Counted from the first letter of the stretch, positions 40,897 to 51,432 are shown. The stretch is DNA of 64,000 nucleotides from Blastocladiella emersonii ATCC 22665 (GCA_025594325.1 JANHCV010000006.1:62001-126000); one strand, 5' to 3'. Program-made: numbers and translations. The notes: generated by a model from the sequence alone, not told the origin.

Positions 40897-41522
40897 CGCG
40901 GGCGCAACGTGACCCGGATGTCTTCTTGTAAATACACTCACACCATTCATCCCTCCATCACGCGATCGCATGTCCCGGACAAACTGGTCCTTTTGAAGCC
41001 TTTGCGGCGAGGCGCGGCGGGAGAGAAGCCAGGCAGACCTCCCTGACCGCCGAGCGTAGAAACTCCCACGCGAGCTGATCCGGTCCCTGATCAGGACATC
41101 TTCGCGGCTGTGCCACCACCGCCGCGCATGCAGCACCCTGCAGGCCCCGATTCGTCCACCGCTCCCACACATCTCACCCCCACCCGCTTTGCGATTCACG
41201 CGAGGGAGAGAGAGCGGCCCGTCTGGGGACCCACCGCCACAACGCAACAAGAACACACGCGTGTTCGCGCGCGAACGGCTCAAGGGACCGCACGGCCGGG
41301 GCCTTGATTCGGATCTACAGCTGTTGATCCTGCTCTCACCCTTTCTTCCTCTCGCGGCGGCAGGGTCCCTGATCCGATCAGGCGCAGCGCGTGCGTGTGG
41401 GATTGCGCCCGTGCCGGCGGCCATGGCCGCGGCCGGCGTCTGAGTATAAGACTCGGCGAGGCCCGCTGGGTTCCTCGATCCTCACCAACCGTTCGACCAT
41501 CAAGCACCCGACCACCACCACC
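40897..41522. promoter_or_regulatory. Intergenic with promoter of second F-box gene
   Basis: About 630 bp, no gene seen. TATAAG at 41445-41450 lies 73-78 bp upstream of the next start codon and is the best TATA candidate. The leader (ccgaccaccaccaccatg) is a typical A/C-rich fungal start context. Two tgatc-rich imperfect repeats (ctgatccggtccctgatcagg, near 41079) are present. Confidence 0.5.
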
Positions 41523-42821
41523 ATGATCCACACCCTCCCCTGCGAGCTGACGGCGCACATCGCGTCGTACCTGTCCCCCCGCGACGTGGCCGCCATCTCC
41601 CAAACCTGTGCGTCCCTGCACTCCGCGCTCCTCCCGTCGCTCTTCCGGCACCCGACCATCACGTCGCCCAAGCACCTCGCCGCCGTCGCTGCGACGCTCC
41701 AGGCGCGCGGGTGCACCGACGCCCTGCGCACGCTCACGCTCGCCGACACCTCTGTCGTGCGCGGCGACTACCAGCCGGCGCCCGACGCGGACCCCGTCCC
41801 GTGGTCCACTTCCCCCTCGGCGGTCTTCGCCGGCCTCGAGGCCATCGCGATCCACGGCACCAGCACGCGCGTCGGCGGCGCCGTCGAGGCGCTCGAGTCG
41901 ATGCTCGCGACCGTCGTTGACGCGGGCGCGGCCGCGCTCCTCCCGAACCTGAGCCGCACGTCGGTCCGGTTCCTCGACGTCGCGGGGGATATCGGCGCGC
42001 TCGCGTGGTGCCTCGACCTCGTCGCGGCCGCGCCTGGGATCAGCGAGCTGGCGGTCAGCGTTCTCGGCACGTCGCCCGCGGAGCCGGCCGTCGAGGCCGC
42101 GGCGACGACGACGTCGAACGAGCCCGACGCTACGGCGAGCCCCGTCCGCCGCGCGCGCCGCGGGTCGGCCGCGAGCACCCTGTCCACGGCCTCGTCGTCG
42201 TCGTCCTCGACTGCGACAACGACCGCCGCCGACGCCGCCATCCCGCCGCTCCCGCACATCACAACCCTCCGCCTCCACTCATGCCACCTGCCGTCCGCGG
42301 ACCTCGCCCTCCTCGTCACGCGGTGCGCCAACCTCGCGCGCCTCGAGCTCGGCGTCTCCGAAGCGCTGGCGCTCGCCCGCGCCCGCGCGGGGGTCCCAAC
42401 CGCGCCGTGTATCGCCCTCCGCGTCGACCCGAACGAGGCCGAGTCCGCGGCGGCGACCGTCGATGCCGTGCAGTGGGCCGCGGCCGCGGCACGCGGCAAC
42501 GTCGAGGTTGTTGTCGACGCGGACGACGCGGGCGTCAAGCGGACGTGGCGCGCGCTCGTTGACCATGCGCTTGTGGAAGCCGCGCCGGCGATCGCCGCTG
42601 CGGCCGCGGCCGCGGCAGCGGTGGGGAGTAAGAACGGAATGGGAAACAAGAAGGACCGCAGCAGCAGCAGCAAGTGGTTCGCGCGGCCGACCGGGATCAA
42701 GGACTGGACGCGCGCCGTGGCGGGCCTGTTCCAGCGGAAACCGTGTGCGGCCGAGTCGACGGATGGCGGCGCGGTGCTCGACGCCGACGTGTTTGGCGAC
42801 TGGAGCGACGTTTTCGCGTAG
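41523..42821 (+). CDS. F-box protein, tandem paralog of the upstream gene
   Basis: Intronless, 432 aa, starting MIHTLPCELTAHIASYLSPR. The F-box occupies residues 4-46 (LPCELTAHIASYLSPRDVAA...CASLHSALLP). LRR-like segments follow (LRTLTLADTSVV, ITTLRLHSCHLPSADLALLV, LARLELGVSE). A Ser/Thr-rich linker (STLSTASSSSSSTATTT) replaces the acidic linker of the paralog. The C-terminus ends FGDWSDVFA, comparable to the paralog's FDLGNWGDEV. The pair probably arose by tandem duplication and has diverged strongly. The likely role is an SCF substrate receptor, with unknown target. Confidence 0.75.
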   Translation: MIHTLPCELTAHIASYLSPRDVAAISQTCASLHSALLPSLFRHPTITSPKHLAAVAATLQARGCTDALRTLTLADTSVVRGDYQPAPDADPVPWSTSPSAVFAGLEAIAIHGTSTRVGGAVEALESMLATVVDAGAAALLPNLSRTSVRFLDVAGDIGALAWCLDLVAAAPGISELAVSVLGTSPAEPAVEAAATTTSNEPDATASPVRRARRGSAASTLSTASSSSSSTATTTAADAAIPPLPHITTLRLHSCHLPSADLALLVTRCANLARLELGVSEALALARARAGVPTAPCIALRVDPNEAESAAATVDAVQWAAAAARGNVEVVVDADDAGVKRTWRALVDHALVEAAPAIAAAAAAAAAVGSKNGMGNKKDRSSSSKWFARPTGIKDWTRAVAGLFQRKPCAAESTDGGAVLDADVFGDWSDVFA

Positions 42822-42904
42822 CCGCCGATGATGATGACGATGGGAATAAACCGTTTCTTCGAGTCCGAGTCGGTATATTGTGTGCGAGACAGATGAGGGT
42901 GCGA

Positions 42905-44203
42905 CTAGAATTGCATGAACTGCGCGCGCTGCGGGATTCGCGGAACCAGGGTCAGTTGAGGCGGAGAAAGAGCGCGGGAGGATCAAAATGTGTACGCACC
43001 ACCTGCAGCACCGTCGCCTTCTGCTCGGGCGGCATCATCTCGATCTGCGCGGGCGTCAGCGACATGACCTGCGCCAGCAGCTGGCGCTGCTGCTCCGAGA
43101 TGGCGGCCGCTGCCGCGGCTGGGTGAGGGGCTGCATGTACGCGCGCAGGGTGTCAGTGCCTCGCTCATGCTGGGTGAAGGGAGAGAGCGTACGCATGAAA
43201 CCGCCAGTCATCGGCATCCCTGGCGGCATCCCCGGGGCCATGGGCATCACGCCGGGGACCATGCCTGCGCCCGGCGGGAACCCGTACGGCGCGGCCGGGA
43301 CCATCGGGACCGCGGCCGCAGCGGGGACGGGTGGCGCGGCGGGCGTCACGGCGGTCACGATACGCTACACGACGAGCGTTTGGGTGTCAGCAGGGGCGGG
43401 AAGTATCGAGTTGCGGTGAGCGCGCGTACCTGGATCGCGGGCGCGTCAACCAGACCGCACGTCATCATGATCATCATGATGCTGTAGGCCAGCTGCGGGT
43501 TGGCGTTGAGCAGCTCGCGCGCTTGGTCCGGGTACGTCAGGGAGAGCGTCTACACGATTGCGTGCGGTTAGTCGCGGAAGTAGGACATGGGCCGGAGAAC
43601 GCGTTCGCACCTTGAGGTGCGACAGAATGTCGAGCTTCTGCTCCTTGGGCATGGCGTCAATCACCTTGGAAATGGCGTCGGTCGCGGTCATGCCCGGCTG
43701 CAGCGGCGTGCCGGCGACCGACGGGACCGACGGCGCTGGTGCGGGCGCCGGCTCGGGTTCCCGCTTCTACACGTATGGCGGTGCGCTGGGTCAGTTTGAG
43801 CGCGTAGTCGCGCAGCGAGGAAACAGCGTCGGACCAGCGGCTGCGGCGTGCCGGACCGTGGCGGCATCGGCGAATTGTTATCCCTGTTCGCGTTACTGCT
43901 CCCACCCACATAGTTGCCGCCGGCGCTCACGCTCTGGGTGTTGGGGTCGTCGGCAAAGTTGACGCGCAGCTTTCGTCCGCCGAGGTCGTGCTCGTTGAGG
44001 TTGCGCACGGCGCACCGGGCCGTCTCGTGGTCGTGGTACTCGGCGAACCCGTACCCGCGCGGCTTCAGCGCGTCCTTGTCGATGAGCAGGCGGAACGAGA
44101 CCAGCGGGCCCGCCTGGCTGAACAGCTCGGCCAGCTCGTCCTCGGTCCGGTCGAACGGGATGTTGCCCACAAACACAATCTTGCTGTCGCCCTGGTACGC
44201 CAT
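42905..44203 (-). CDS. Cleavage stimulation factor 64 kDa-like / Rna15-like RNA-binding protein
   Basis: Six exons: 44203-43835, 43766-43611, 43549-43430, 43364-43193, 43130-43000 and 42928-42905 (last exon RAQFMQF), 323 aa with all phases consistent. RRM at residues 8-86 with RNP2 (IVFVGNI) and RNP1 (RGYGFAEY). The hinge domain is MTATDAISKVIDAMPKEQKL ... LLNANPQLAYSIMMIMMTCG. A Pro/Met/Gly-rich linker follows. The C-terminal domain ISEQQRQLLAQVMSLTPAQI EMMPPEQKAT matches the CSTF64/Rna15 C-terminal helical bundle. It binds GU/U-rich elements downstream of polyadenylation sites within the 3'-end cleavage complex. The first donor (gtccga) is weaker than the others. The exon 5 donor could lie three bases upstream without changing frame. 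Confidence 0.88.
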
Positions 44204-44515
44204 GATAGGTCAAGGGGAGTTGCAGGGAGTCAGATGCATCCACGCTCGCGAACGAGGGTGTGAGAGGGTTGCGAGAGGAGGGGAAGTTGGCGACGGTCGC
44301 TGCCGTGCTTCGAGTCGTCGCGTCAAACGTTCGTCACGACGGCCCTTCCGGTTCTCTCTCTCCTTCAGCCGTAAAACATGTATGACAACGGCCATGACCA
44401 TGTATGAAGCTTTCGATGAATCCTGGAGCTGACGAACCGGCTCAACCATGCCCTACCAGGGACCTCTAGCCCCGCGCACGTCCTGCCGGCGTGCATGAAG
44501 CAAAGCGTCCTCGCC
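44204..44515. other. Divergent intergenic region
   Basis: About 310 bp between the CSTF64-like start and the start of the hybrid-binding-domain gene. It contains a short upstream frame MPYQGPL-stop (44449-44472) before the latter. No other gene seen. Confidence 0.45.
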
Positions 44516-45056
44516 ATGGCCAAGAAGCAAAAGTGGCTCGTCTACGCCGTCGCGCGCGGCCGGAAACCCGGCGTGTACGGCTCCTGGGACGAGGTCCGCG
44601 AACAGGTCGAGGGCTACGCCGGCGCGCGGCACAAGGGGTTCAACTCGCTCGCCGAGGCCAAGGCCTTCGTTGTCGAGGGTATCAAGGCAGCGGCCGCCGC
44701 GGCTCCGCAGCAGCGTAAGAGCTCGGCGGGATCGAGGAGTGGTGCCTCGTCACCAGCCGAGGAGGAGGTGCGGACCCGTCGCGCAGCGCCATCCAGCCCG
44801 TCTACGCGTGCGCTGACCCGCCGAGACCCGCTTGTAGACCGAGCGTCAGCCGTCGAGCAAGGCCACGGCCTGGGCCGACAGCCTCCAGTGCGCGCCCAAG
44901 CTCGAGACCATGCTGAACGAGTTTGTCGGCAAGATCAAGATTACTGTCCCGCCCTCGTCGGCCGTCCCGGCAGCAGCCGCACCACAGCTAACCGCCGCGG
45001 TGTCTGACGCCGATGCCAAGGTCCGGAAGCGGAAGCGGAAGCGCGGCGAGTTGTAG
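44516..45056 (+). CDS. Small RNase H1-type hybrid-binding-domain protein without catalytic domain
   Basis: Exons 44516-44767 and 44838-45056 (70-nt intron gtgcgg...tgtag), 156 aa. The start MAKKQKWLVY has a good ccATGg context; an in-frame ATG at 44495 would add seven residues. Residues 6-52 (KWLVYAVARGRKPGVYGSWD...RHKGFNSLAEAKAFV) match the caulimovirus-VI/RNase H1 N-terminal domain that binds RNA:DNA hybrids and dsRNA. A Ser/Ala/Gly linker, a helical part (LETMLNEFVGKIKI) and a basic end (KVRKRKRKRGEL, nuclear-signal-like) follow. There is no RNase H catalytic core in either exon or in the next 1.8 kb, so the protein would bind hybrids without cutting them. Confidence 0.72.
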
Positions 45057-46767
45057 CAGGTGTGGTGTCGGGAGCGATGAGTCGCTGCTGCGAGCGCGAG
45101 CATCTCATGAGACTCGCGGCCGCCGATGCGTCTGCTCTCCCGCACGCATACATGTATCCTTGCCTAGCACTACCATGGAACGCAACAACTTGCTGCATTG
45201 ACTTTTTTATGACGACGGACGTTCGCGAACCGGCTTGCGCTTGCCCATGCTCGAAGGCAACGCACAGCGACCTCTCGCGTTGGCTCAGCCCCAGCACCAC
45301 CTTGTCCAACCTCGTTCGTCGCACTTCCGGTCCACGCGTCGAATGGATCCATTAGGTTCGAATGGATGGCGCTGTTGATTCGTCTTCTTGTCGAAAGGGG
45401 GGTTGCCGGCCTGCCTGGCGCCCCGTTCGATTTTGCGTATACGAGCGATCGATTGCGTGCATCTTCTTGCTCTGATTCCTGCGCACACCTCGCATTTCTC
45501 GTCGTTAGGTTTCGCGCTCTATATCGGGTACAAGGCTCGGCGTTACACCGAAGTCGCACTCTCCAGGCAGATGTGGACAAATCTCGCGCGGCAGGAGACT
45601 CGATGGCTACGAAGTCACCGAGTTTCCTGCTGCGTGAGTCTTGATCAATCGCCAGGCTCCGTGTGCTGCCTTCCTTGCCCTCATCGCTGATGCCGAAATC
45701 ACGCCCCTCACCTCACGCAACTCGAGCCACCCATCGAGCTCGCACTCGTTGCGCTCGCAGGCTGCAGCTCTGTCCCGCTCAAGCTACCTTTGTTTGCTCG
45801 CTCTCACCGTCGTTCACGCAGCAGCAGCAGATCTCGATTACTTTCGTTCTCGCTGGTCGGTACAGTCGCGACCGAAACCAGCCATTTGTGAATGGCAACG
45901 CACCATAAACCACTCAGGCAAATGGATTCAACTTTGCTCCTAAACTCTGTTCTCCTGGACGTGATTCGAAGCTTATCCTTCTGCCCGCAACGATGATGGC
46001 GCGCGTTTCACAGCCAGTTTTTCCTCGCTCCATCGCTTGGTTCGGTCGTAATCCTGTCGTGCGGCGACTGCTCAAAGATCCCAGCGACCCAGGGCTTGCC
46101 TGCAACGTCATGGGCACCGAGTATCTGACCGGCTCCCGTGCTTATCAGTTCGTTGACTTTCTGCGGGCCGCTTCAGTCGCACACGCACCCGACTTCCTCG
46201 ATGCATCACCTCCAGCTCGTTCTGACTTTCACTCGATCCAAGCTCTCGCACACGCGTTGGCCTTCGTTCAATCTCGACAGGTTTGGCTGCTACCGCTCGC
46301 CGATCTTCCTCGCCCGCTATGTGCGTGAACTCTGATAACCCGGGCTGGGAAGAGGTGGTCGCGCTACAGTCGCTCGCTCTCGTGTGGACCGCCATCGGGC
46401 GCGTGCGCGAGGTCGTGGGTCGAACCGGATTGTTGGGCTCCATGGATGCTGCTGCTTCAAGGTTGGCGCGCGGTTTCCAGGTGTACCGCGGCAAGGCGGG
46501 CCGGACGATGTATATGGAGGAAACGTGCGTTGAGGATTCATAAAATACACTCGCTCGCTGCTCAAGCGCATTCGTGTGGGTCCGAGGTTGCGTGAAGAGC
46601 AGAGCGGAAGGGTCGAGGGAACCAAAGAGATACGGGCTCGCATGACCCGATCCAGGTGTCGCTTGCCGATCAGAACTTGAGTTCCGAGCAAATCTCGATT
46701 ATCGTATGCCGGCATCACGCATGTATCGCCTCGCTCGTTAAACGGCGGCCGAAGGCCGCAAAAACGA
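45057..46767. other. A/T-richer intergenic stretch, no firm gene
   Basis: Two frames look weakly coding: 45993-46328 (MMARVSQPVFPRSIAWFG...) and 46283-46543 (ending ARGFQVYRGKAGRTMYMEET). They overlap in different frames and show no motif or clear splice join, so I leave them unassigned; they may be one decayed gene. An inverted pair ccatt...aatgg surrounds ggttcg near 45350-45366 but does not form a tRNA. Confidence 0.35.
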
Positions 46768-46790
46768 GACGCGTCGAGGAATCATGTGAT
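46768..46790 (+). promoter_or_regulatory. Repeated motif with ACGCGT core, copy 1
   Basis: gacgcgtcgaggaatcatgt followed by gat, 82-104 bp upstream of the start at 46872. The same string recurs at 49315-49337, and nearly so at 51219-51240. It contains an ACGCGT (MluI cell-cycle box) core next to an ATCATGTGA segment. Confidence 0.5.
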
Positions 46791-46871
46791 CAAAGCAGCC
46801 CGCCGATCGAGGCGCTCGAGCGCTCAGCTTCGTGCTTCCTCCGCCACCCCTGCATGCAATGAAACGCTACC

Positions 46872-49211
46872 ATGGAACATAATAACTTAATGCATCGACC
46901 TCACCTTCCGCCGGAGATCCTCGAGCCGGTATTTGCACTTGCCCTCGCTCGGCGCCAGCTCGCGGCCGCCTCTCGTGCTAGCTACGGCGCCGTTGCGTCG
47001 AACCTCGTCCGCCGCACTTGGGCGCTGCAGGTCATCAACACCATCACCTTCGAGCAGTACCGCGACTGCTGCTTTGACATCGACGGAAACGCGGTCGACA
47101 GCCCAGACGGTGCCTCTCTCGATACCGCTTACCCCGACGTCTCGCAGCTTCAAGTCCCTTTTGCTTGGTACCTCAAGTCTCTCATCCCTGGTAAGCTGCG
47201 CGACGGAACTGGCGGGCTTCGCGGCGGCGACGATCCGGCCCTTGTCCGCGCGCGCACTTCGCACCCGTTCACCGCCGAGGTCCTAGACTATCTCTACCAG
47301 CCGAAAGGCGACAAACTCGATCCAATTACCGATCTGGGTGAGCATTGTCACCAGACTTTTGAAGACCACGGCACCGGCCTAATCAGCTCATCCAGGCTCC
47401 TTGGAGCGTTTCAACGGGTGCCCGAGTGTCTCATGCTGCCCTTTTACTTCCTCCTCGTTAACGACATGGAGAACATGTATGCGTGTTTCAAGCGCTTGGA
47501 CAAGCTGTTCCCTTGCATTTTTTCGGCTTACGCGCCCGTACGTGGGTGGTTCTGGTTCTGGCTCACCGAGGATACGGCTACTCGCGAGTATTTTCTCGAC
47601 GACGATGACTACTTTGACTCCATGCCCGGCGGATTTACTTTCTACGAGTCGTTCATGTTTGCATCGCTGGCGCACTGGAATCCCGACGCGTTTTGCATCA
47701 GTTCCAACGTGATGCTTCACAGTGTGACTCGCTTCACAGCACTTGAGTTCGCCAAATGGGACCCAAACATGCCCAAGCAAGCCGACTTTCTTCAGTTCAG
47801 AAACAGGGCGTTAGACCGCCCCCGATGTGGTCTATATCTCCATAACCTGCAGCTGCAACACAACGCGGGCGACGTTTTCACCAAAATGCTTGCGATGCTG
47901 AGGGATTTCGACCCCGCCCCTCGCAACAGGGTTCCCGTTTTCGCAAGCTTCATCACGGATACACGCCAGGCCGACTTGTTTCGTCTGGTGTACGATCGTC
48001 TCGACCGCCAGTATGTTTTGGAGAACCCCAAGATCATCTCCGAAGTCACGAGCATCGTTCTCAAATTTGTTTGCGCGGGCGGACTTGAAGTGATCCCTTA
48101 CTTTTCAGCGCTTGGCATCATCCGGGATCAAGATTGGGCGCCTCTCGTCGGACAAACGGTGCTGGATTGCAGCAGCTCGCTTGTCAATGGTCTTCATCAA
48201 CTCCAGCACAGCGAAGCTCAGTTCATCCTGACTCGACGTACGTCATGCAAGGTGGTCACGCTTGGTGCATGCTGATCTCCGACTCTCTTGTAGTGGCACG
48301 CGAGCAGCCATTTATGCAGCCAGATAATCTGGCACAACTTTGCAGTATCGCCGCCGCACTCAGCGTTAACCTGCTTGCCTTAGCGTCGGCCGCACTTGCC
48401 AGTCCGCACGTTTCTGATCAACTCATCGAGTTCTTAAGTAGCCCTCAATCGCCAGTCGACCCGTACTTGGCCTGCACGATCGTCTTGCTACGCGTGTTTG
48501 CGGGCTACTATCACGCAAACATGACACACAAGTTCATGTGGCGCTTCCTTTCGTGCTCGCAGGGCGACACAAGCTTTGCGCGCGCGCTCGAGTTTTTCGA
48601 CCAAGAAAGCCTCCGGGTTTCATCAAACGTTCCCAACATCGACCCGCGCGCCCTGGCGGGTCGATTCATTGGCGCAGCGGCTGTCGAGCGCGCCAACTCC
48701 TTCAGGCAACAAAGCCAACCATTTAACTCCTGCCGCCTCGTTGATCTCCTCGACGTTTTGTCCGGCGTTACCCCGACACGGCGATTTCGCTTGAGACTGC
48801 TGATGTCGGGTGCTGGTTTGCCCCGCTGGGGAGCCGCCAGTCGCTTCCGCCCCTGCTGAGTACCAGCTCTTTGCAACTCTCCTTGCACACGATCCAATCT
48901 ACGTGACCAGTTACCTCATCGAAGAGTGGTCGAGCGAGCTTCCCCTCTGGATTTGGGAGGCTATTGCGGACCGCGAGCCCGCCCGCGCCGCTCTTGCAGT
49001 CGTTGTCGAGCGCTACATGCCCTCGATCCGCGATGTCGCGCGCGTGTTCGTGTACCGGAACGAGATTGCTGCGGCACGAACAGTGCTTCGTGCTGTTCCA
49101 AAAGTGCTCGAGGACGAGCAGTTCCGCGAGTTCATCTCTAGCATCGAGGGACTCGACCTTGCGGACTTTTGGCCCGCCCGGCCCGTCCCGAATCCTCTCA
49201 CGTCCTCCTGA
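46872..49211 (+). CDS. Lineage-specific F-box-like protein, tandem copy 1
   Basis: Exon 1 46872-48237 and exon 2 from 48294 are joined by a clear 56-nt intron (gtacgt...ttgtag, phase 1). Exon 3 (48861-49211) ends PARPVPNPLTSS. The join from exon 2 to exon 3 is unclear: phase-compatible donors at 48740, 48755 or 48767 with acceptor 48859-48860 lack the local GTNNGT consensus, so a frameshift is possible. N-terminus LPPEILEPVFALALARRQLA is F-box-like. The body (LQVINTITFEQYRD, LVRARTSHPFTAEVLDYLYQ) is shared almost verbatim with the next gene. A middle block from about AHWNPDAF to the exon 3 start is absent from that paralog. Exon 3 WSSELPLWIWEAIAD matches WTSELPLWIWESIAN of the paralog. Function unknown. 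Confidence 0.65.
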
Positions 49212-49314
49212 GTTTCCGGGCAATGTTGTTTGGCTTGAACTATTCCGCATACATGTTCCATTGATGAACGGTCTAGTGCGTGAAAAGGGAGGGCGTTGGG
49301 GACCCGCGAAACTC

Positions 49315-49337
49315 GACGCGTCGAGGAATCATGTGAT
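49315..49337 (+). promoter_or_regulatory. Repeated motif with ACGCGT core, copy 2
   Basis: The same 23 bases as copy 1. Here the surroundings form a perfect 14-bp palindrome, CTCGACGCGTCGAG (49313-49326). It lies 98-120 bp upstream of the start at 49435 and about 100 bp after the stop of the previous gene. Confidence 0.5.
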
Positions 49338-49434
49338 GCAGTGGTGACCAAACCAGCGCTCAAACCCAAAACCAGGGGCTCTGTCGCGGCGTCTACGCTC
49401 CCCGCACCACCCCTGCATGCAATGAAACGCTACC

Positions 49435-51126
49435 ATGGAACATAATAACTTGATGCAACCACCTCATCGACCTCATCTACCACCGGAAGTCCTCGAGCCG
49501 GTCTTTGCACTTGCTCTCGCTCGGCGCCAACTCGCGGCCGCCTCTCGAACTGGCTACGGCGCCGTTGCGTCGAACCTCGTCCGCCGCACTTGGGCGCTGC
49601 AGGTCATTAACACCATCACCTTCGAGCAGTACCGCGACCGCTGCTTTGACGTTGATGGAAACGTGGTCGACAGTCAAAATGCTCAATCGCCTGATTTCGC
49701 ACACCCCGACATCTCGCTTCAGGTCCCATTTGCTTGGTACCTCAAGTCTCTCATTCCCGGCAAATTGCGCGACGGAACTGGCGGGCTTCGCGGCGGCGAC
49801 GATCCGGCCCTTGTCCGCGCGCGCACGTCGCACCCGTTCACCCCCGAAGTCTTGGACTATCTTTACCAGCCGAAAAGCGACAAACTCGATCCAATTACCG
49901 ATCTGGGTGAGGCTTGTCGCCGACGCTACGAAACTGACAACTTAAACGACTATTTTCCCACTTCGAGGCTCCTCAGAGCGTTTCAGCGTGCGCCCGAGTG
50001 CCTCATGCTGCCCTTTTTCTTCCTTGTCATCAACGACGTGGAGAACATGTACGCGTGCATTGAGCGCCTCGCTAAGCTCTTTCCGCACTACTACTGGCTT
50101 CTCGTGCCCCTCCGTGGGTGGCTCTGGTTCTGGCTCACCGAGGACAAGTTTACTAGCGAATGTTTGCTTGCCGACGATCGCGTTGACGACGAAGACTGCG
50201 GAATCACTTTGCACGAGTCGCTCATGTTCGCATCGCTGGTGTACGCCACGCTGCTCTCGCACAGCCCTTACTACGTTGTTTCTTGCCTTGTTCCCAAGTG
50301 GACAAGCGAGCTCCCGCTTTGGATTTGGGAGTCGATTGCGAACAATGCAAGAGGCCGGATGGCCCTTGGAAACACCTTTTTGACTCGGATGGGATCGTTC
50401 CGCGACATTGTGCGCGCATTTCTTCAACGCGGCGACATCGTAGGAGCACGGACGGTGCTCCGCGCGTTTCCTACGCTGCTCTCAGTTGAGCACTTCTGCC
50501 AGTCGCTTGCAAGTGTTGAGGGCCTCGATCTTCCAAGCTTGCAGCCTGCGCCTGTCGTGCCCGGATACAATCCTTCGAGCCTGCCGCTTCTGCCTGCTGC
50601 GCTCTATCCCGGTCAGTCGGACCAACCGCTTCCGCCTGTCGCGCATAATTTTGGTCAGTCGAGCATGCAGCCTCCGCCTGTCGCACTCAATTTCGATCAG
50701 CCGAGCCTCCTGCCTCTTTCGGCCACGCTTGATCTACCCTCTCTGCCCGGCCCGTCCCACTTTTCGGGCCCACCCGCCCTTCCTGGCCCGTACGCCGTTC
50801 CCGGTCTGCCCGCCCTTCCCGGTCCTTACACCGTTCCCGGTCCGTCTACCGCTCCCGGTCCGTCTACCGCTCCCGGTCCGTCCACTGCTTCCAGCCAGCA
50901 CGCCGTTTCCAGCCCGTATCCCGCTTACGGCCAGCCCGCTCTCCCTGATCCGTCGATCTTGCCCGGCTCGTCCATTCATCCTGGACCGTCCACCCATCCC
51001 AACCCAATCTTCCCTTACGGTCTCCCCGCCTATCTTGGCCCGTCTGTTCCTTCCGGCCCTCCCGCATATCCTGCGCCGTCCTCCCTTCCCGATTTCTCCA
51101 ACCCTACGCTGAACAAGCCCTATTGA
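49435..51126 (+). CDS. Lineage-specific F-box-like protein with proline-rich repeat tail, tandem copy 2
   Basis: Intronless, 563 aa, starting MEHNNLMQPPHRPHLPPEVL in the same context (cgctaccatggaacataataactt) as copy 1. Residues 1-360 parallel copy 1 (SNLVRRTWALQVINTITFEQ; WYLKSLIPGKLRDGTGGLRG), but the middle block of copy 1 is missing, so CGITLHESLMFASLVYATLL joins directly to the LLSHSPYYVV part. Residues 375-563 are a Pro/Ser/Leu-rich tail of short repeats (LPGPYAVPG, VPGPSTAPGPSTAPGPSTA) also visible as near-identical 18-base DNA repeats at about 50836-50890. The tail has no counterpart in copy 1. Function unknown; rapidly evolving, with the F-box-like start LPPEVLEPVF. Confidence 0.7.
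   Translation: MEHNNLMQPPHRPHLPPEVLEPVFALALARRQLAAASRTGYGAVASNLVRRTWALQVINTITFEQYRDRCFDVDGNVVDSQNAQSPDFAHPDISLQVPFAWYLKSLIPGKLRDGTGGLRGGDDPALVRARTSHPFTPEVLDYLYQPKSDKLDPITDLGEACRRRYETDNLNDYFPTSRLLRAFQRAPECLMLPFFFLVINDVENMYACIERLAKLFPHYYWLLVPLRGWLWFWLTEDKFTSECLLADDRVDDEDCGITLHESLMFASLVYATLLSHSPYYVVSCLVPKWTSELPLWIWESIANNARGRMALGNTFLTRMGSFRDIVRAFLQRGDIVGARTVLRAFPTLLSVEHFCQSLASVEGLDLPSLQPAPVVPGYNPSSLPLLPAALYPGQSDQPLPPVAHNFGQSSMQPPPVALNFDQPSLLPLSATLDLPSLPGPSHFSGPPALPGPYAVPGLPALPGPYTVPGPSTAPGPSTAPGPSTASSQHAVSSPYPAYGQPALPDPSILPGSSIHPGPSTHPNPIFPYGLPAYLGPSVPSGPPAYPAPSSLPDFSNPTLNKPY
50836..50890 (+). repeat. Short tandem repeats encoding the PGPSTA-type tail
   Basis: Three near-identical copies of an 18-base unit (ccggtccgtctaccgctc), the last copy diverged, giving Pro-Gly-Pro-Ser-Thr-Ala repeats in the tail of the 563-aa protein. 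Confidence 0.75.
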
Positions 51127-51218
51127 ATTTGATCTTGTTTCCTGTCCCCATCAACCCGCTCGTTTGACGCGTCCAGCCGCGGCGAAAAAAGCCGGGGACC
51201 CTCGCGTGCACGCGTCTC

Positions 51219-51240
51219 GACGCGTCGAGATATCATGTGA
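51219..51240 (+). promoter_or_regulatory. Repeated motif with ACGCGT core, copy 3
   Basis: gacgcgtcgagatatcatgt followed by ga. It is preceded so that TCTCGACGCGTCGAGA (51216-51231) is a perfect 16-bp palindrome. It lies 93 bp after the stop of the 563-aa gene and about 190-215 bp upstream of the GGA start. Sequence on both sides (gggacc upstream, gctgaccaa downstream) also resembles copy 2. Confidence 0.5.
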
Positions 51241-51432
51241 CGCGTTGCTGACCAAGAAGTCGAGTGGCGCGCGTGCGCCACACCGCCGCGGCGAACGCGT
51301 CTGTCTCTCCCTTGTTCGCCTCCCTCCCCTCCCGCTCGCCACCTAAACTCGCGGCACTGCTCCGCTCTCAGATCCTGCAACGCATCCAACGCATTGAGCA
51401 CTACGCGCGCGCGCCGGGAAGAGCCGACCGAC

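Noticed and set aside
45340-45375. ggttcgaat-containing inverted pair suggestive of a tRNA T-arm
   Set aside because: No acceptor, D or anticodon arm can be formed around it.
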